Source: Nectonema munidae (taxonomy: Eukaryota; Nematomorpha; Nectonematoida; Nectonematidae). From it: a DNA stretch of 64,000 bases. The position numbers were made by a program, and so were the translations under genes. The notes beneath the pieces are model-generated. The model saw nothing but the letters and a program-made list of their open reading frames with translations, was not told the DNA's origin and ran no database searches. The stretch is taken from NCBI GenBank assembly GCA_030549495.1, contig JAUIRK010000891.1, forward strand, positions 558,001 to 622,000. Direction: 5' to 3'. Shown here piece by piece: positions 12,764 through 24,625 of this stretch. Each line of letters begins with the position of its first letter. Within the stretch, counting starts at the first letter, position 1.

Positions 12764-14923
12764 ATGGAAAATGTATCTCAGAATCAAAATGGTCAACTCA
12801 ATTTTCTTTACAAAACCATGGCTCAAAGAGGTCCTAATAAGCGCCAGATAAAACCAGTGAGTGTATTCCTTGATTTGGCTGAAAAAGAAAGTAGTGGTGA
12901 CAGTGACTTCAAAGTTTCTAGTGAGGAAGAAAGTGATAGTAGTTTTACATCAAAAGCGTCACAAGCTTGCTCTGTGCATTCAAAGCAGGATAGTTCTAAA
13001 GAAGACTCTTTTATTCTGGATGAAACAGCCGAAGAAAATAAACGCACATCTTCCACCCCTCTACTTTGTGCAGAACCAGCAGCCGTGTGTTCAGTTTGCT
13101 TGTCATCAAAAAGTGGTAATCAAGATGGAGATCTTGTGATCTGTGATATTTGTCATATTCCTGTTCATGAAGGTTGTTATGGTATTCCTGATGACTCTAG
13201 TCTATGCTCAAGCGATTCTACTAGCATAAAAAGTATCGAGCCATGGTATTGTGATCCTTGTAAGCGTAATAAATTTTGCAAAAGTCTTCATTGTGATTTA
13301 TGCCCCAATATGTATTTGCCTTCTGCATTCAAAGAAACAGACACCTCTGGTTGGGTTCACCTTATTTGTGCTTTATACACGCCTGGTGTAGCTTTTTTAA
13401 ACATTGAAAGCTTGAATCCTGTTACTTTATTTGAATTGAATTACAAACAAACCTTTCGGTCTCGACGAGAATGTTGTTATTGTTTAGCTGAAAATTCCCA
13501 ACTTGCATTTACTGGAGTCTGTATTAAATGTGATTCTGGGATGTGCAAAAATTTTTTCCACGTTACTTGTGCTCAGCGTTTGGGCCTACTTTGTGAAAGC
13601 GTTGGTGGAACGGATAACGATGCTTATTTTGCATACTGCCATTTTCATGCCCCCAAAGAAGACATCAAGCGTCGAAAACAGGCCTACATGGTTTTGGAAG
13701 CTTACGTTCGAAAAGAAAGGCATAATTTCAATGAAAAGGATGAGCACTTTGAAAAATTGCGCTTAAGCAAAAAATATAAGAGGATGCGTGAAAATTATCA
13801 AGCCAAGTTTACTGATTCCTGTACTGCATGGCGTCCTAATGATCCCTATGCTTATTCCAAGCCTTTTTACTCGAGTCCTCTATTTTCCAAGATTCTCCTT
13901 AACAAAGCAAAACTTCAGGGAGTTGTCCTTGAAACCTTTCCTGGCTTAGGAACGATATTTTGTAAAGGGGATTCATCTTCAAGAGAAAATAAAAGTGCAG
14001 TTCATATACCCTCATTTAACAAAGATTTTTTACAATACTTTTTGCAACGTGAAGAAAATTTTAAAGTAATACAAAATCGTATTGATGAAAAAATTATTAG
14101 CAACTCCAAACTTTTAAAAGATGAGAAGATTTTAGAAAACAGTTGTAATGAATTGAAAAATCATAAAAAATGTATACTTGAAGTTAAATTAAAATCTTTT
14201 AATGATAAATTAGCCAATATATGGCGATTATTAAATGCCTTTAATCTTGAGGAAGCGAGACTTCCATCTTCGTTAAAGTTTAAAAGATTAAATGAATCTT
14301 TCACTGAAAAGAGTGAAATAACCTCTAAATATACAATGAACACTTGTTCAGTTTGCTTGAAGTTGAATGATCAGCATTTATTGATTTCTTGTGGCAAATG
14401 CAATTCTCACTTCCATTTATCCTGTCATGAACCTCCTCTCAAAAATAAACCCACGGTGAATCGTTTCTATACTTGGCAATGCTCAAAATGCTCTCCATCA
14501 TCAGAAACAAGCTCTGAAAGTTTATTTCCTCTTGAAGTTAGTCAAGACACTGACAAAATCGTGCGTAAGAGTCGTAGAATCTCGTCTCGTATACAAAACT
14601 CTCTTGTCGATAGTCCTCTTACCTATTCTTCCAATTCCAAAATTAATAACTCAAGAAATTTTTTTGAAACTAATGCCATTTCTTTCTCCGAAAACCCTGT
14701 AGTGAAATTAGAAGATTTTAAAAATCGCACGCGAATTCTTCCAAGTTTATCAACTCAGGAAAGTTTTGCATCTCTGAATGGTGGTGATACTTCTGCCAAA
14801 TTAGAAAGTGTAACGCCAAGCAAGCGTAAATACAAGAAGAGAAATTCGGATTCAGCTGTAAAAAATAAGCGTACCTACAGAATAAGAAGGATTAAAAAGC
14901 TAAAGAAGAGTTTCGACCTTTGA
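12764..14923 (+). CDS. PHF14: PHD finger protein 14-like chromatin reader
   Basis: Nuclear histone-reader family. The 719-residue frame has an acidic, Ser-rich N-terminus (about 45-90). PHD1 is at about 109-168 (CSVCL...CDICHIPVHEGCYG...WYCDPC). An extended PHD follows at about 172-297, with a zinc knuckle CKSLHCDLCP, then WVHLICALYTPGVAF, CCYC and FFHVTCAQRLGLL...YCHFH. A conserved linker follows (KRRKQAYMVLEAY, WRPNDPYAYSKP). A coiled-coil segment spans about 420-490, and PHD2 is at about 527-577 (CSVCLKLNDQHLL...CHEPPL...WQCSKC). The tail is basic. Domain order and linkers match vertebrate PHF14 as I recall it. The Cys/His ligands look complete. The first in-frame ATG after an upstream stop is used. 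It is one exon, whereas vertebrate PHF14 has many. No canonical AATAAA was seen within about 250 bp downstream. Confidence 0.93.
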   Translation: MENVSQNQNGQLNFLYKTMAQRGPNKRQIKPVSVFLDLAEKESSGDSDFKVSSEEESDSSFTSKASQACSVHSKQDSSKEDSFILDETAEENKRTSSTPLLCAEPAAVCSVCLSSKSGNQDGDLVICDICHIPVHEGCYGIPDDSSLCSSDSTSIKSIEPWYCDPCKRNKFCKSLHCDLCPNMYLPSAFKETDTSGWVHLICALYTPGVAFLNIESLNPVTLFELNYKQTFRSRRECCYCLAENSQLAFTGVCIKCDSGMCKNFFHVTCAQRLGLLCESVGGTDNDAYFAYCHFHAPKEDIKRRKQAYMVLEAYVRKERHNFNEKDEHFEKLRLSKKYKRMRENYQAKFTDSCTAWRPNDPYAYSKPFYSSPLFSKILLNKAKLQGVVLETFPGLGTIFCKGDSSSRENKSAVHIPSFNKDFLQYFLQREENFKVIQNRIDEKIISNSKLLKDEKILENSCNELKNHKKCILEVKLKSFNDKLANIWRLLNAFNLEEARLPSSLKFKRLNESFTEKSEITSKYTMNTCSVCLKLNDQHLLISCGKCNSHFHLSCHEPPLKNKPTVNRFYTWQCSKCSPSSETSSESLFPLEVSQDTDKIVRKSRRISSRIQNSLVDSPLTYSSNSKINNSRNFFETNAISFSENPVVKLEDFKNRTRILPSLSTQESFASLNGGDTSAKLESVTPSKRKYKKRNSDSAVKNKRTYRIRRIKKLKKSFDL

Positions 14924-15667
14924 AATATGTGATTGAATCCTATCATCCTTATTCTCACTTCTATCTAAAGTATCATAGTTCATCATCTATTTGGAAAAAC
15001 TAAAAGCCTACTGCTTATTTATATAATTCCTATTTACATATAACGATATTGTGTATAAATTTTACGAAGGAAAAATCTTTTTTTAAACGTCACAGTTCAA
15101 AATTTTAAAAACAATATAAATTTATAAGTATCGGCCATTATAATAGACTGTCTTGTCGTCATAAAATGCAGATCAGACAGTGAAACAGGCTGCTAGTAAC
15201 CATGGTAGTAAAAGTATGTTATATGTGTGGAAGGCTTTAAATAACCAGTATAGAGATTTACCGATTTCAAAATTTGTTTTGAATAGCCTAGAAAAAAGGA
15301 CACTATATGATCAATATTTTATGATAAACATTCGTAAACAACATCGATTTAACTACAAAAGTGATGTGTGCCGAAACAGGATTCATCAACCACACTTCTC
15401 TTCTGAAAATAAGTTATACAAACAGTATGCTTTAGAAGAGACGTGTCCTTCGGTCTTGATGCCAACAGTTCTGCTTTATCTTTATAGAAGTAAATGATGC
15501 ACCATACACTGCTTCTTCTTTTGAATACGGCTCGATAAAATACGTTAACGCTTAGAATGCAGAACATATTTCTACGATTAAAAAAAATAGACAAAGATGA
15601 ACGATAATATAGGAAATTACAAGCTCTATCTTTTGTGATCTTACTAGAGCAGTACGCGATTATCTCC
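14924..15667. other. PHF14 3' flank
   Basis: Probable 3' untranslated sequence. A 105-codon open frame at 15180-15497 has no ATG at its beginning and no recognisable motif, so I do not call it a gene. Confidence 0.5.
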
Positions 15668-15768
15668 TTAGGGGTCCTTCACAATTGACGTCAACCTATT
15701 TTTGTCAAATTTTGCCCCCTCCCACTTTTAGTTGAATCAGCTTTTAAGAAAAAATAGAAGAAAAATTT

Positions 15769-16094
15769 TTATTTTGTAGAAAATATTTGGTCAATTCTAT
15801 CAAAAATATTCAGCCCAAAACTATTTTCATCTTCATATTTAACTTCTTCGTACATTTCATTTTCTAAAATTATTTGAGCTTGTGTGCGTTTATACAAAAT
15901 GATGAGTGCTTGTTTTTTTCTTTGATTGAACAAAAATTCTTTGAACACTTCAAGCAACTGCAGCGTTCTATTAAAGTTCTTCCTTCGGCATCCAATTTTT
16001 GCAAAGAAGGGCAGAACTCATCGAAATATCTACTTAATCCAAGAGTTTTCATAAACTGAGCTTGAAATAGTGAACCAAAATGACAGTTTATCAT
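15769..16094 (-). pseudogene. Zinc-finger-bearing fragment inside the Harbinger-like element
   Basis: Two overlapping minus frames (15870-16094 and 15769-15957) together suggest a degraded coding segment with FMKTLGLSRYFDEFCPSL, a Cys-rich patch CLKCSKNFC..., then an acidic end. Position inside the TIRs suggests an element-encoded protein. Family unknown. Confidence 0.35.
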
Positions 16095-16478
16095 GTCTAT
16101 AGTTAAGCCTTCTGTTGTTGAACTGGAACAGGAGGTGGTAAAAACCTAAAAACAGAATTTACAAAAATGCAGGTAACAACTTTCGCTTGAAAATACTTTA
16201 ATTTCAATGAGAGTTTAATTTGTTTTTTTAATAACTCCATAGTGGGTAGTCCTTTAGAGCCATTTCATTGATTTCTCCCTAAAATTTTACTTTGTATATA
16301 ATAAAAACTATTCGGAGGCATATGAGTTAGTGTATTTTTTTAAATTAATTACATTTTTCATTTCATTGTCTCATTTTAATCCAATTTCTTCTTTTGGTTT
16401 TGTTTTATGTAAGATGATAAAATGAGATTCTGTTTTATGTAAAAAGATAACATGATATAAAGTATTCCATTAATTAAA

Positions 16479-16640
16479 GGGCGTTAGTATGGTTGGTTAG
16501 ATGCTGGATTCGATAACTCGAAGTCTTGGGTTCGATCCTACATCAAGCTTGCTTTCCTCATAGTTCGATACAAGCGGCGCAATTGTGCCTTTTCGATGAA
16601 AACACCCTACGGTACCATTACCATTATTACCATTAACGAA
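16479..16640 (+). mobile_element. tRNA-derived SINE (family S)
   Basis: The head gggcgttagtatggttggtt is followed by box-B-like GGGTTCGATCC. The shared 3' domain reads tcatagttcgatacaagcgg, then tcgatgaaaacaccctacgg. It ends in a short (attacc)-type simple repeat, as expected for a SINE tail. Confidence 0.8.
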
Positions 16641-17512
16641 ACATCATGGCTGTTGTTTTTTGAGAAATGATGTGAATTTTTTAAAAAGAGATGCAAGTTC
16701 TATAAACAAATATCATCGCAAAAACTGTAATACATACGCTGTTATTTTGCACGAGTTGCCTCGTTCGTTGCATTTGAGATACGATGGTTTTATTTTTTTT
16801 TAATGTTTTTTTTATTCAACAAACTTTTAATATTATAAGTTAAAGTATTTATATCTTGACAGCTATGTAAAGTTTTGTGAGTTTTCAAACAAAGAAATCT
16901 ATAAGCGTTTAAATTTTTTAACTTTAAATAGTTCGCTCTCGCTTCTTTGCATATGCAATGCCTCCAAAGCTTTGCCAAGGTATAGATAAAATACATAAAT
17001 ATATATCTTCAATAAAAGAAGCAAAATTTGATGATCTGACAGGAAAAAACGTATCATAATTTGTAAGAAATGGTTTACAACACTCGCTAATGTTACATTT
17101 TATTTTATGATTTGCAGAAGATTCTATATATAATGTTGATGTCAACTTTTCCAAACACCCCTGTCCACCTTTTGTCAACTTGAAGCCTCCCCCTTCTTCC
17201 CAGTCTGTGTTGACGTCAATTGTGAATGACCCCTTAGTCAATTTACGTGAAGTAATTATTATTACTACACATTTGATTTCTATTTTCGCAATTTATTTTG
17301 CCATATCATTCGTTAGAATAAAATCCAGCATTCATTCTCCACGAGTGGTTTTCAAATTGGAGTCCGTGGTTTACTAGGCGACTTCAATGTAGTTTCGTGG
17401 GGCCGCTATTATGTCATTCAGTAGCTCGTTTTGCGCAACATATTGCACCCATATTCGGTTTTCAGGCCTGATTTTATAGATTAAAATGTGTATTTTTCTT
17501 AATGACTTTAAA

Positions 17513-17708
17513 TAAACGAAATATGACGACTCGTATTTGAAATTTGGTTTCACTGCATTCGTCTGGTGATGAGGAGGAACCTTAGTGTGTTTTGTGTTCT
17601 GAAGTGTTAGCGGCATCCACTTTTCTAAAGCCGAGCGAGTTAAAAAGAGACTTGGAAACGAAGCATTTCAGTTCAGTGAACAAACTTATTGAGTATTTTA
17701 AACTTTAA
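17513..17708 (+). pseudogene. ZBED5-like hAT transposase N-terminal relic
   Basis: One frame reads TKYDDSYLKFGFTAFVW and then meets stops. A shifted frame reads CVLCSEVLAASTFLKPSELK, then RDLETKHF. The arrangement KYxxxYLxFGF...CxxC...LKPSxLKRxLExKH is the BED-type zinc finger of the ZBED5/FAM200-like hAT group. At least one frameshift and two stops separate the pieces. The catalytic part is not seen downstream. Confidence 0.65.
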
Positions 17709-20700
17709 CCTCAACGATTGCACAAAATTTGATAAAGTAGGAATGTTTTTCAAAAATATTTAGTGAGGTTTGAGAGCCTCCTATAAAGTTTCAAGAAAAT
17801 TAGCTGTTATCAAAAAATTCCATAACATATGAGAACAGTTGATATTACCTTGCAAAGATATCCTATTGGATGTGCTAACATCTGAACTTTATAATTTAAA
17901 GCATATCTCCTTTCAAACGATACCGTTAGAAGGCAATAGGAAGGATGTTTGATGACATAGTCGTAGATGGTTTTAATGATTCGAAATTCGATTTTCAACC
18001 TTTTTTTGTTTCATGGTATTACCCACATTATAGTTTACAAATGATATTATCTTTACCTTCTAAAATTTAATATAAAAATAAAGTTGAAATTTTACAAATT
18101 AGTTGATTGAATTATTTATGTTTTATTTTATTTTTCCCATTTCAACAAACGAGTATGATCTTATTTTCCAAATATAACACACTTCTTTAATAAATTTTCA
18201 AAACTTGACAGTTTTATTTATTATTTTTCACATTGAATGGAAATTCAATCCATTACCAAAAAATATATCTATAAAAATTTAAAAAATTTTTGTAATTTGA
18301 TCAATGTTGTCATTATTTTTGTTTCACTCAAAACCCCATTATAGAGTTTTTAAGTAAATTTATTTTGTATAGACCTGAATTTTCAACATATAAGAGTATG
18401 AAAAAGGTAAACCATTTCCTCAATATATTTGTCTTATGAGTTATGGACATAATGTTACTGTATGAGTAATAAACATTCAATTGCAAGGAATTTTATATAA
18501 ACATTTGTAGTACATGGATATTTGCGAACATAAGCAATTACATATACTTTTTTTTATATTCCTATCATTTCTCATATTTTAATCTGTGGATTCCCTCAAG
18601 CATGCGCTCCAAGGAAAAGATATCACATAGTTTATTTATTTGATTATATTGATTGAGTTGCAAAACATATTTTTTCCTCAAATGTCTTGTAGAGATTTTT
18701 CAGATTGATTTCATTATTAATTGAGGTGCAAAACATTTTTTCTGAAATGTCTTGTAACGATTTTTCGATTGAAATGGGACGGTCCCATCCCGATGTTGCA
18801 AACATAACTCTGAAAGTTGTGATTTGATTTGCCACAACATATGATTTTGAAAAAGGGTTTTATGCTACTTACCATAAAAACCAAATTTGGGATTCATACA
18901 GAACGAACGATATACCCGTTTTAGGCGCCATAGGGCATGGCTACATTTCTAGATGAACTGAAAATGATTAGAGCAGCCTTTTCGATAACCAAATATAAAA
19001 CATAGACGAAACACTGCTGTTCTACTGAATGATGTCCTAAAAATCATTAAACTTGAAGAAAGACCTACCCAATTAAGAGTGCCTTCTAGCATATGTGGGC
19101 GTGGCTATGGTAGTCTCACTCCATAAAATTTTAGTACTGTTGGGTGCATGAAGTTGCTAAGGCGTTCTTACAGCCCGCAGCCACAATAGTTGTCGAACAA
19201 AACACGTTCATGTGGGTCACAACAACAGAAATTACAGAATCAGATATTGCTCCCCAAAGCCGTCGTTTTGGCATAGATAAGCCTCATAGAAACATCGCTG
19301 AATGGTCTAGTATTGGCCATCAGAATTATTAACAGATTATGTTATTTTATGTGAGATCCAGAAAAAAGAGGATGATTCTTTTAATGAAGAAAAATAAACA
19401 AGTTTTTAAGAACACTTAAAAAACAATTGAATTATATCTCAATGACAGGCTAAGCTTGCTTGAATCATAGAATGACTGTTCGTGTGTTAAATAAGATCAG
19501 ACGTCAGTGCCGCCATTAATTTTTTTAAATTTAAACCCTAATTCTACACATGTGCAAAGAAAGGTAACAGGCTTTTTTAAACGCTAAAGTATGATGAATA
19601 CAAATGTTATTTTCTGTTTAAACGTTCAAACATTTGAATTGAAATAAAACAACATATACATAATGATATTTTTAGGATCTAAGTTTTGATCTTTACATAA
19701 AAGTTTGTTTTCTCTTTTGTGCCGAAAGTCCCACATATGGGTCGTAAATAAAGTTCTCTGTATGCCGAAAGGGCCATATATGTCACCCCAAAAATTTTAC
19801 TGTAAGTGCCGAGCGGGTCAAATTTAGTTATTTACAAAAACGTAAACAAATACCACTAACCTTCATTATTTCACATCGAGTTGATGCATGCATGTCACAA
19901 ATAGGATAATCAATATTCTGGCTGCAATTCAAGAATTTGACGTCACATCACAACTTACCAGATCGTTCTTGCTGTCATTTTCTTTTTACGTGTGTGTTTC
20001 TTTTAATTATGGTAAGTTTTCCCATTATTTACTTTATATATGACGTAAAACTTATGTGTAATATATTCGACGTACTTTCAATAACATCGTTAGCAAGCTA
20101 ATACCTTTTTTTCATGAAACATGCTTTTTTCAAATAACTTTGAATATTGGGTACCAGATATGACCCGTTAGGACTGATTTTTTTTGCTCAAAATCAATTT
20201 TGTTAATTTATGTTTTTTTATCCAAATTTAATGCAAAATTTTAAACAATAAAAATTTTTTTTATACAACCTCTGTTTTTGAGAATATTTTTTTACAAAAT
20301 ATTGATGAATTTTGGAACAAATTTGGAAAATTTTCAAATTTTATTTTCAAAAATTGATATTATTTTTCTTATAACGAAATACATAAACATTTTTAAAATC
20401 TAAATGAAGTTATAGACAGAAAAATTCAGTTCATCTGCTTTTTATAATAAATTTGGATATGATTCTTCTGCTTTGGACTAAAAATCTGATTCGCATTGTA
20501 CCAACCAGTTAATAAAAAAGTTATCAACTTAGTTAATAGGTCAGAATAATTGCATTTTCCAATTATTAAACTATTATTTAAAAAAGTATGAAAAATAAAC
20601 TGTTTCCTTCTCCTTCTTATGAATAACAGCGTCTATTCAAAGACTTAAATATTAATACCTGACATATTTTTGTAAATATTAGGAAGAGTCTGGTTTAATT

Positions 20701-20718
20701 TGTAGTAAATTATTCATT
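17709..20718. other. AT-rich DNA with minor repeats
   Basis: No convincing gene. A 62-codon frame at 19144-19332 is unrecognised. At about 19695-20180 there are three related motifs (gtgccgaaagtcccacatat, tgccgaaagggccatatatg, gtgccgagcgggtcaaattt) and an inverted relative (agatatgacccgttaggac), possibly a decayed MITE. Confidence 0.45.
18651..18777. repeat. Diverged tandem duplication, about 67 bp
   Basis: attgagttgcaaaacatatt at about 18652 recurs diverged at about 18720 (attgaggtgcaaaacatttt). Both continue into aaatgtcttgtaramgattttt. Confidence 0.65.
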
Positions 20719-20722
20719 TTAA

Positions 20723-22958
20723 CCCTCATCAGGCAAGGGTCTATCACACCCAAGAAACTTTAAAAATGAAGATTTTTTGTCATAAATGATATATATAGTT
20801 TTGAAACTTTTAAAATGCCTCCTCATTCTACTTGTATTTAAATCATTCAAAAAATATTTTTGTCAAAGTTATTTTTTTTTCGGCAACGACCTAAAAACTT
20901 TTAGCATTACGTTGCAGGTAAACATGAGTCTAATAGATCCAATAAGCAGTGAGCACTCACAAAAACATATTATTTGTATGAAATGTAGTAAAAAAAAAAA
21001 TTTTTACAATTAAACAATAGTAAGTTTTTGTTCATTAACTATTGAACTTTGAAAAAGCTTCAAACAAATAGAGAAAACCTTTTTTTGAGGCGCTTCTTTT
21101 CACCCAAAAACACATTCAAAAAACACCTAAAAACTAGTTTTATTTGTAGTTTAAAGTAGTTTATTTGTAGTTTTATTCAATTGTTTTTTTTTCTTTTTTA
21201 TATATATCTTATCATGAACATAATATTTTAGTATGTAATGTACTAACTCTTGCTTTAGGCTTTACTAACTTTTAATATCCTTTACTTTTAAACTCAATTG
21301 ATTAATTGTAATTTTTTGTTGCATTTCACTGATTATTTGATTTAAATAGTTTCTGTTGCTACATATGATGTTGTTTTTTGAATGTGTTTTTGTGTGAAAA
21401 GACGCACGCTTTTTTGTAGTAAATTGCTGAACTTTAATATTTCGGGCAATATAAAAAATATTTATAGTTACATATATGCACAAGAAATCATTAATTTAAA
21501 GGTTATAGATAAGCTAAATGTACAAAATATAAAAATTATCATAAACAAAAGAGTATTTGTGAAAACAAAAAGGCCGGGCCCGTTGGACTTTTTAGCTGAG
21601 CTCTAAATGTTACATTGATACTTTGAATTTTTTATTATTTTGAATAAAAAATTGAGTTTTAATGTTGGAGAATTCGGGTTTTATTTATTTCACATTCTCG
21701 AATTGGGATGTGGATATTGAATTACCAAGAGTTTCTAATGTGGACGCTATTGCGTTCTATAGTCTTTTGACTTTTATTCTGAGCTTTATATATCAAAGAG
21801 ACCCTGAGAAGAATGTTGGAGGAAAACTTATTTACTACATTCTGCATATTTTTGATAAATAAATCTTAGTATGAAGTATGAGATGTTTAATTTTACTTTT
21901 TTTTTATCATTGAATAATTGTTTTGTGAAAGCAAACTTTTATTTCAAAATATATTGTGCATTCTCACATTTTTAAGGATGATACTTTAAATAATTTGTTG
22001 GAGTTTATTGATACAGAAAAGATAACTGACTCCCAAATTTTCATTCAACCGCCCATAAATTGTACCGATGTGGTTACAGATGAAGATTCAGGAGACGAAG
22101 ACATCGGCGATATAGACAATTTGACTGGAAATCAATTGCTGGCTGAAGGAACTTTGGTTTCAAGATGTGTGATTCACGATGATGAGGATGATGATATTAA
22201 TGATGATGATAGACAAACTAGTAATCAAATCGAACCAGTTAAAAGAAAAAAGTCTTTTCATTGGAACAGTGGTTGTGTTAATTTTCATGGAAATGAATTC
22301 AAAGAAGCTCTTCACCCAAGTTACTATGATAACGCTAACTTGAATTTGATGGATGTTTTTAATCTATTTTTGACTGAAACTCTCATTAACATGATTGTTT
22401 CATTTACAAACAATTATGCTTCGCAAAACAACTTTAATTTGAACTTGAGTAATGATGAATTTAAAGTTTTTTTTGGTATTTTCACTCTAATGGGCTACCA
22501 TAAATTACCTAAATATCGCATGTATTGGAACAAGAGTGAGGATTGTGATGTGAAAATTGTATCGTCGGCAATGAGGAGAGATAGGTTTGATGAAATAAAA
22601 AAGTACTTACATTTTTCAGACAACAATCAACTTGACTCAAGTGATAAGTTCACCAAAATACGGCCTCTTGTTGACAAACTAAACCAAATTTTTTCTTCAA
22701 ATGCTCCTGTAGCAGAGTTTCATGATATAGATGAAACGATGATTACGTATTATGGTCGTCAACATCTGAAACAGTTCATCAAAGGAAAGCCTCAAAGGTT
22801 TGGGTATAAGCAATGGTCAGATTGCATTCAATCTGGGTATTTAGTGAACTTTGATCTTTATCAAGGTAAATCGGAAAAAAGAAGTACAGGGTTAACTTTA
22901 GGGGAATCTGTAGTACTCAACTTTGTTGAGAAAAACAACAACAAGATCATCAACTCAT
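20723..22958 (+). mobile_element. piggyBac element, 5' end and transposase N-terminal half, cut by another element
   Basis: TTAA (20719-20722) followed by CCCTCATCAGGCAAGGGTC marks the left end. About 1.2 kb of AT-rich leader precedes the transposase frame. The element is interrupted at 22958/22959 by the left end of a hAT-like element (CAGGGGCGCACATCC). The 3' half and right end do not reappear in the window. Confidence 0.8.
21956..22958 (+). pseudogene. piggyBac transposase (DDE_Tnp_1_7 type), C-terminally truncated
   Basis: About 334 residues are element-derived; the last 21 codons of the open frame belong to the inserted hAT-like end. It begins with an acidic N-terminus (DEDSGDEDIGDIDN, then DDEDDDINDDD), followed by a basic patch (PVKRKKSFHW). 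The body has NEFKVFFGIFTLMGYHKLP, YWNKS and MRRDRFDEIKKYLHFSDN. The first catalytic region reads FHDIDETMITYYGRQHLKQ, then GKPQRFGYKQW, matching the piggyBac signature DExMxxYxGRxxxKQFxxGKPxRFGxK. The second and third catalytic Asp and the C-terminal Cys-rich domain are absent. The true start may be in an upstream exon or the leader, since no strong ATG opens the frame. Confidence 0.85.
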
Positions 22959-23195
22959 CAGGGGCGCACATCCTCAAAATTATTGAGGGGGCGAAATTTT
23001 TTTCTTGCAATTTTCAAAATTAGTGGTCTGGAAATACCACGGGAGACCAAATATCCTTTAAAATAGAGTGTATTCAGCGCATACCCTAAAGTCCTAAATT
23101 TATAAGACTACATTATATTTTTTTTTACAAAATTAGTGAATTTAAATACTATACTTCCAGCGAAAATATTTTAATTAAATTTGCATATCGAATAT

Positions 23196-23778
23196 CGTGC
23201 GCAGAAAAAATGCCCCCAATTAAAAAGTAAGAAAAAATGCCCCCAATTAAAAAGTAAGAAAAAATGCCCCAATTAAAAAGTAGGAAAAAATGCCCCAATT
23301 TAAATTAGAAAAAAATGCCCCAACACAAAAAATTTCAAAAAATTATTAATTAAAATTTTTAAAAAAGATATGTCAAATAAAGATTTTTTGTAAAAAAAAA
23401 AGTTAACTTTTCATTTAAAACATTTAAAATTTAATTAAAGTAAACTAAAAAACTCAGCATACGACAATTTTTTAAATACAAAAATTTTATTTATAAAACA
23501 GCAAATATTTTTGGACTTTGTGTGTATCAGAACACTTTCTAAATATAATTTGTATTTTAACTGATTTTAAGAACACTTTCCCACAAATATGCACCTTTGC
23601 TATTGTTTTCAAGAACTTTATAAAGAAAAAACCCTATAGATTAAGAAATTTTAGGAATTTAGCCTTTCAAAACGGTACCAAATAAAAATATTTATATAAT
23701 TATATAAAATCCTGAAAATCAAAAATTAGGGGGCATTTTTTCCTACTTTTTAATTGGGGGCATTTTTACCTACAACCA
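23196..23778. mobile_element. MITE A (583 bp), 8 bp duplication TCGAATAT
   Basis: TCGAATAT at 23188-23195 and 23779-23786 flank it, and copy 1 shows the empty site TCGCATATACACTAG (about 9178). The left end has about four head-to-tail copies of a 27 bp unit with aaaaaatgcccccaattaaa. The right end carries the same unit inverted. No coding content. Confidence 0.85.
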
Positions 23779-23962
23779 TCGAATATACACTAGTTTAAAA
23801 AAATCCAAAAATGTTAGGGGGTGGAATAGGGTTTTTCATTTGAAAAATGAAGTAGTCTACCAGGCACATTACAGGAATTGATGACAAAAACTAAAAAATT
23901 TTAGTGCATAACTTAAGTTTTTTGAAAACTAATTTGACGTATCCCCTACAGCATACTCTATC

Positions 23963-24110
23963 TATGGGTGGCATGGCAGGTTGGTTGAGATGATGGACAT
24001 AGCACGGAAGCCTCTGGATTCGATTCCTCATCGATACAAATGTGTTCATAGTTTGACATAAGCGGTACATCAGTGCCTGGTCAATGAAAATACATCCACT
24101 GCACCACTCA
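23963..24110 (+). mobile_element. tRNA-derived SINE (family S), copy-2 ortholog
   Basis: Box B GGATTCGATTCC, then tcatagtttgacataagcgg and tcaatgaaaatacatcc. Same position in the host element as at 10170 and 30893. Confidence 0.75.
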
Positions 24111-24337
24111 AAATTAAAAAATTTGCTACATAATTAACATAAGAGAGAAAGGAAACAAAATAAACTAATAAAGCAATTTTCACTATTTTAAAATGGAACC
24201 GTCTGTTCTCAGAATAATTTCAAAATAATAGGAGGCATAAAGAATGAGAGTTTATTTGATATTTTCAAGTTTTTATAAGCAGCAAAAGCCAACGTTAAAG
24301 TAGCTAGCCCTTATAATTAAAAAATTATTTAAATAAC

Positions 24338-24625
24338 GGTCGACAGACATTTCGCCCCCTGACAAATTGTCTCATAGGCTATTAGTATCATCCATCTTTG
24401 CTTATTATATGTGTAAAATTATTAAAAAAATTTGTATTCTTGTTTATTTTATCTCTATTAAATTATTTCAAATCAATCAATTTATCTCTTAATTTTTTAG
24501 AACTGTCCATGAGACAAAATGTCTTATGAAAATAACGGGGCGAATTGTCAATGAAACAAAATGTCTTATGAAAATAATGAGGCGAACTGTCTTATGAAAA
24601 TAATGGGGCGAAATGCCCAAGGACC
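24338..24625. mobile_element. MITE B (288 bp) with internal 42 bp minisatellite
   Basis: GGTCGACAGACATTTCGCC at the left faces ggggcgaaatgcccaaggacc at the right. Flanks are TAAATAAC and AAACTAAC, and copy 1 has the single empty site tttaaactaac (about 10668). The right half contains 42 bp units with tgtcttatgaaaataa. Confidence 0.75.

Larger units (their letters stand above)
15671..17233 (-). mobile_element. PIF/Harbinger-like DNA transposon, decayed
   Basis: Inverted ends GGGGTCCTTCACAATTGACG (15671) and, on the other strand, GGGGTCATTCACAATTGACG (17233) match at 19 of 20 and continue through TCAAC. Both sides carry TTA (15668-15670, 17234-17236). A TTA or TAA 3 bp duplication with GGG-type ends is typical of PIF/Harbinger. 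Minus-strand fragments lie inside at 16924-17241 and 15769-16094, the latter with a possible C-x2-C...H...C zinc finger (CLKCSKNFCSIKEKNKH). No nuclease motif was recognised. A family S SINE sits inside it (16479-16640). Confidence 0.7.

Noticed and set aside
12823-13056. 77-codon minus-strand frame
   Set aside because: It is a shadow of the PHF14 reading frame.
15180-15497. 105-codon plus-strand frame downstream of PHF14
   Set aside because: It has no ATG at its start, no recognisable domain, and lies in probable 3' flank.
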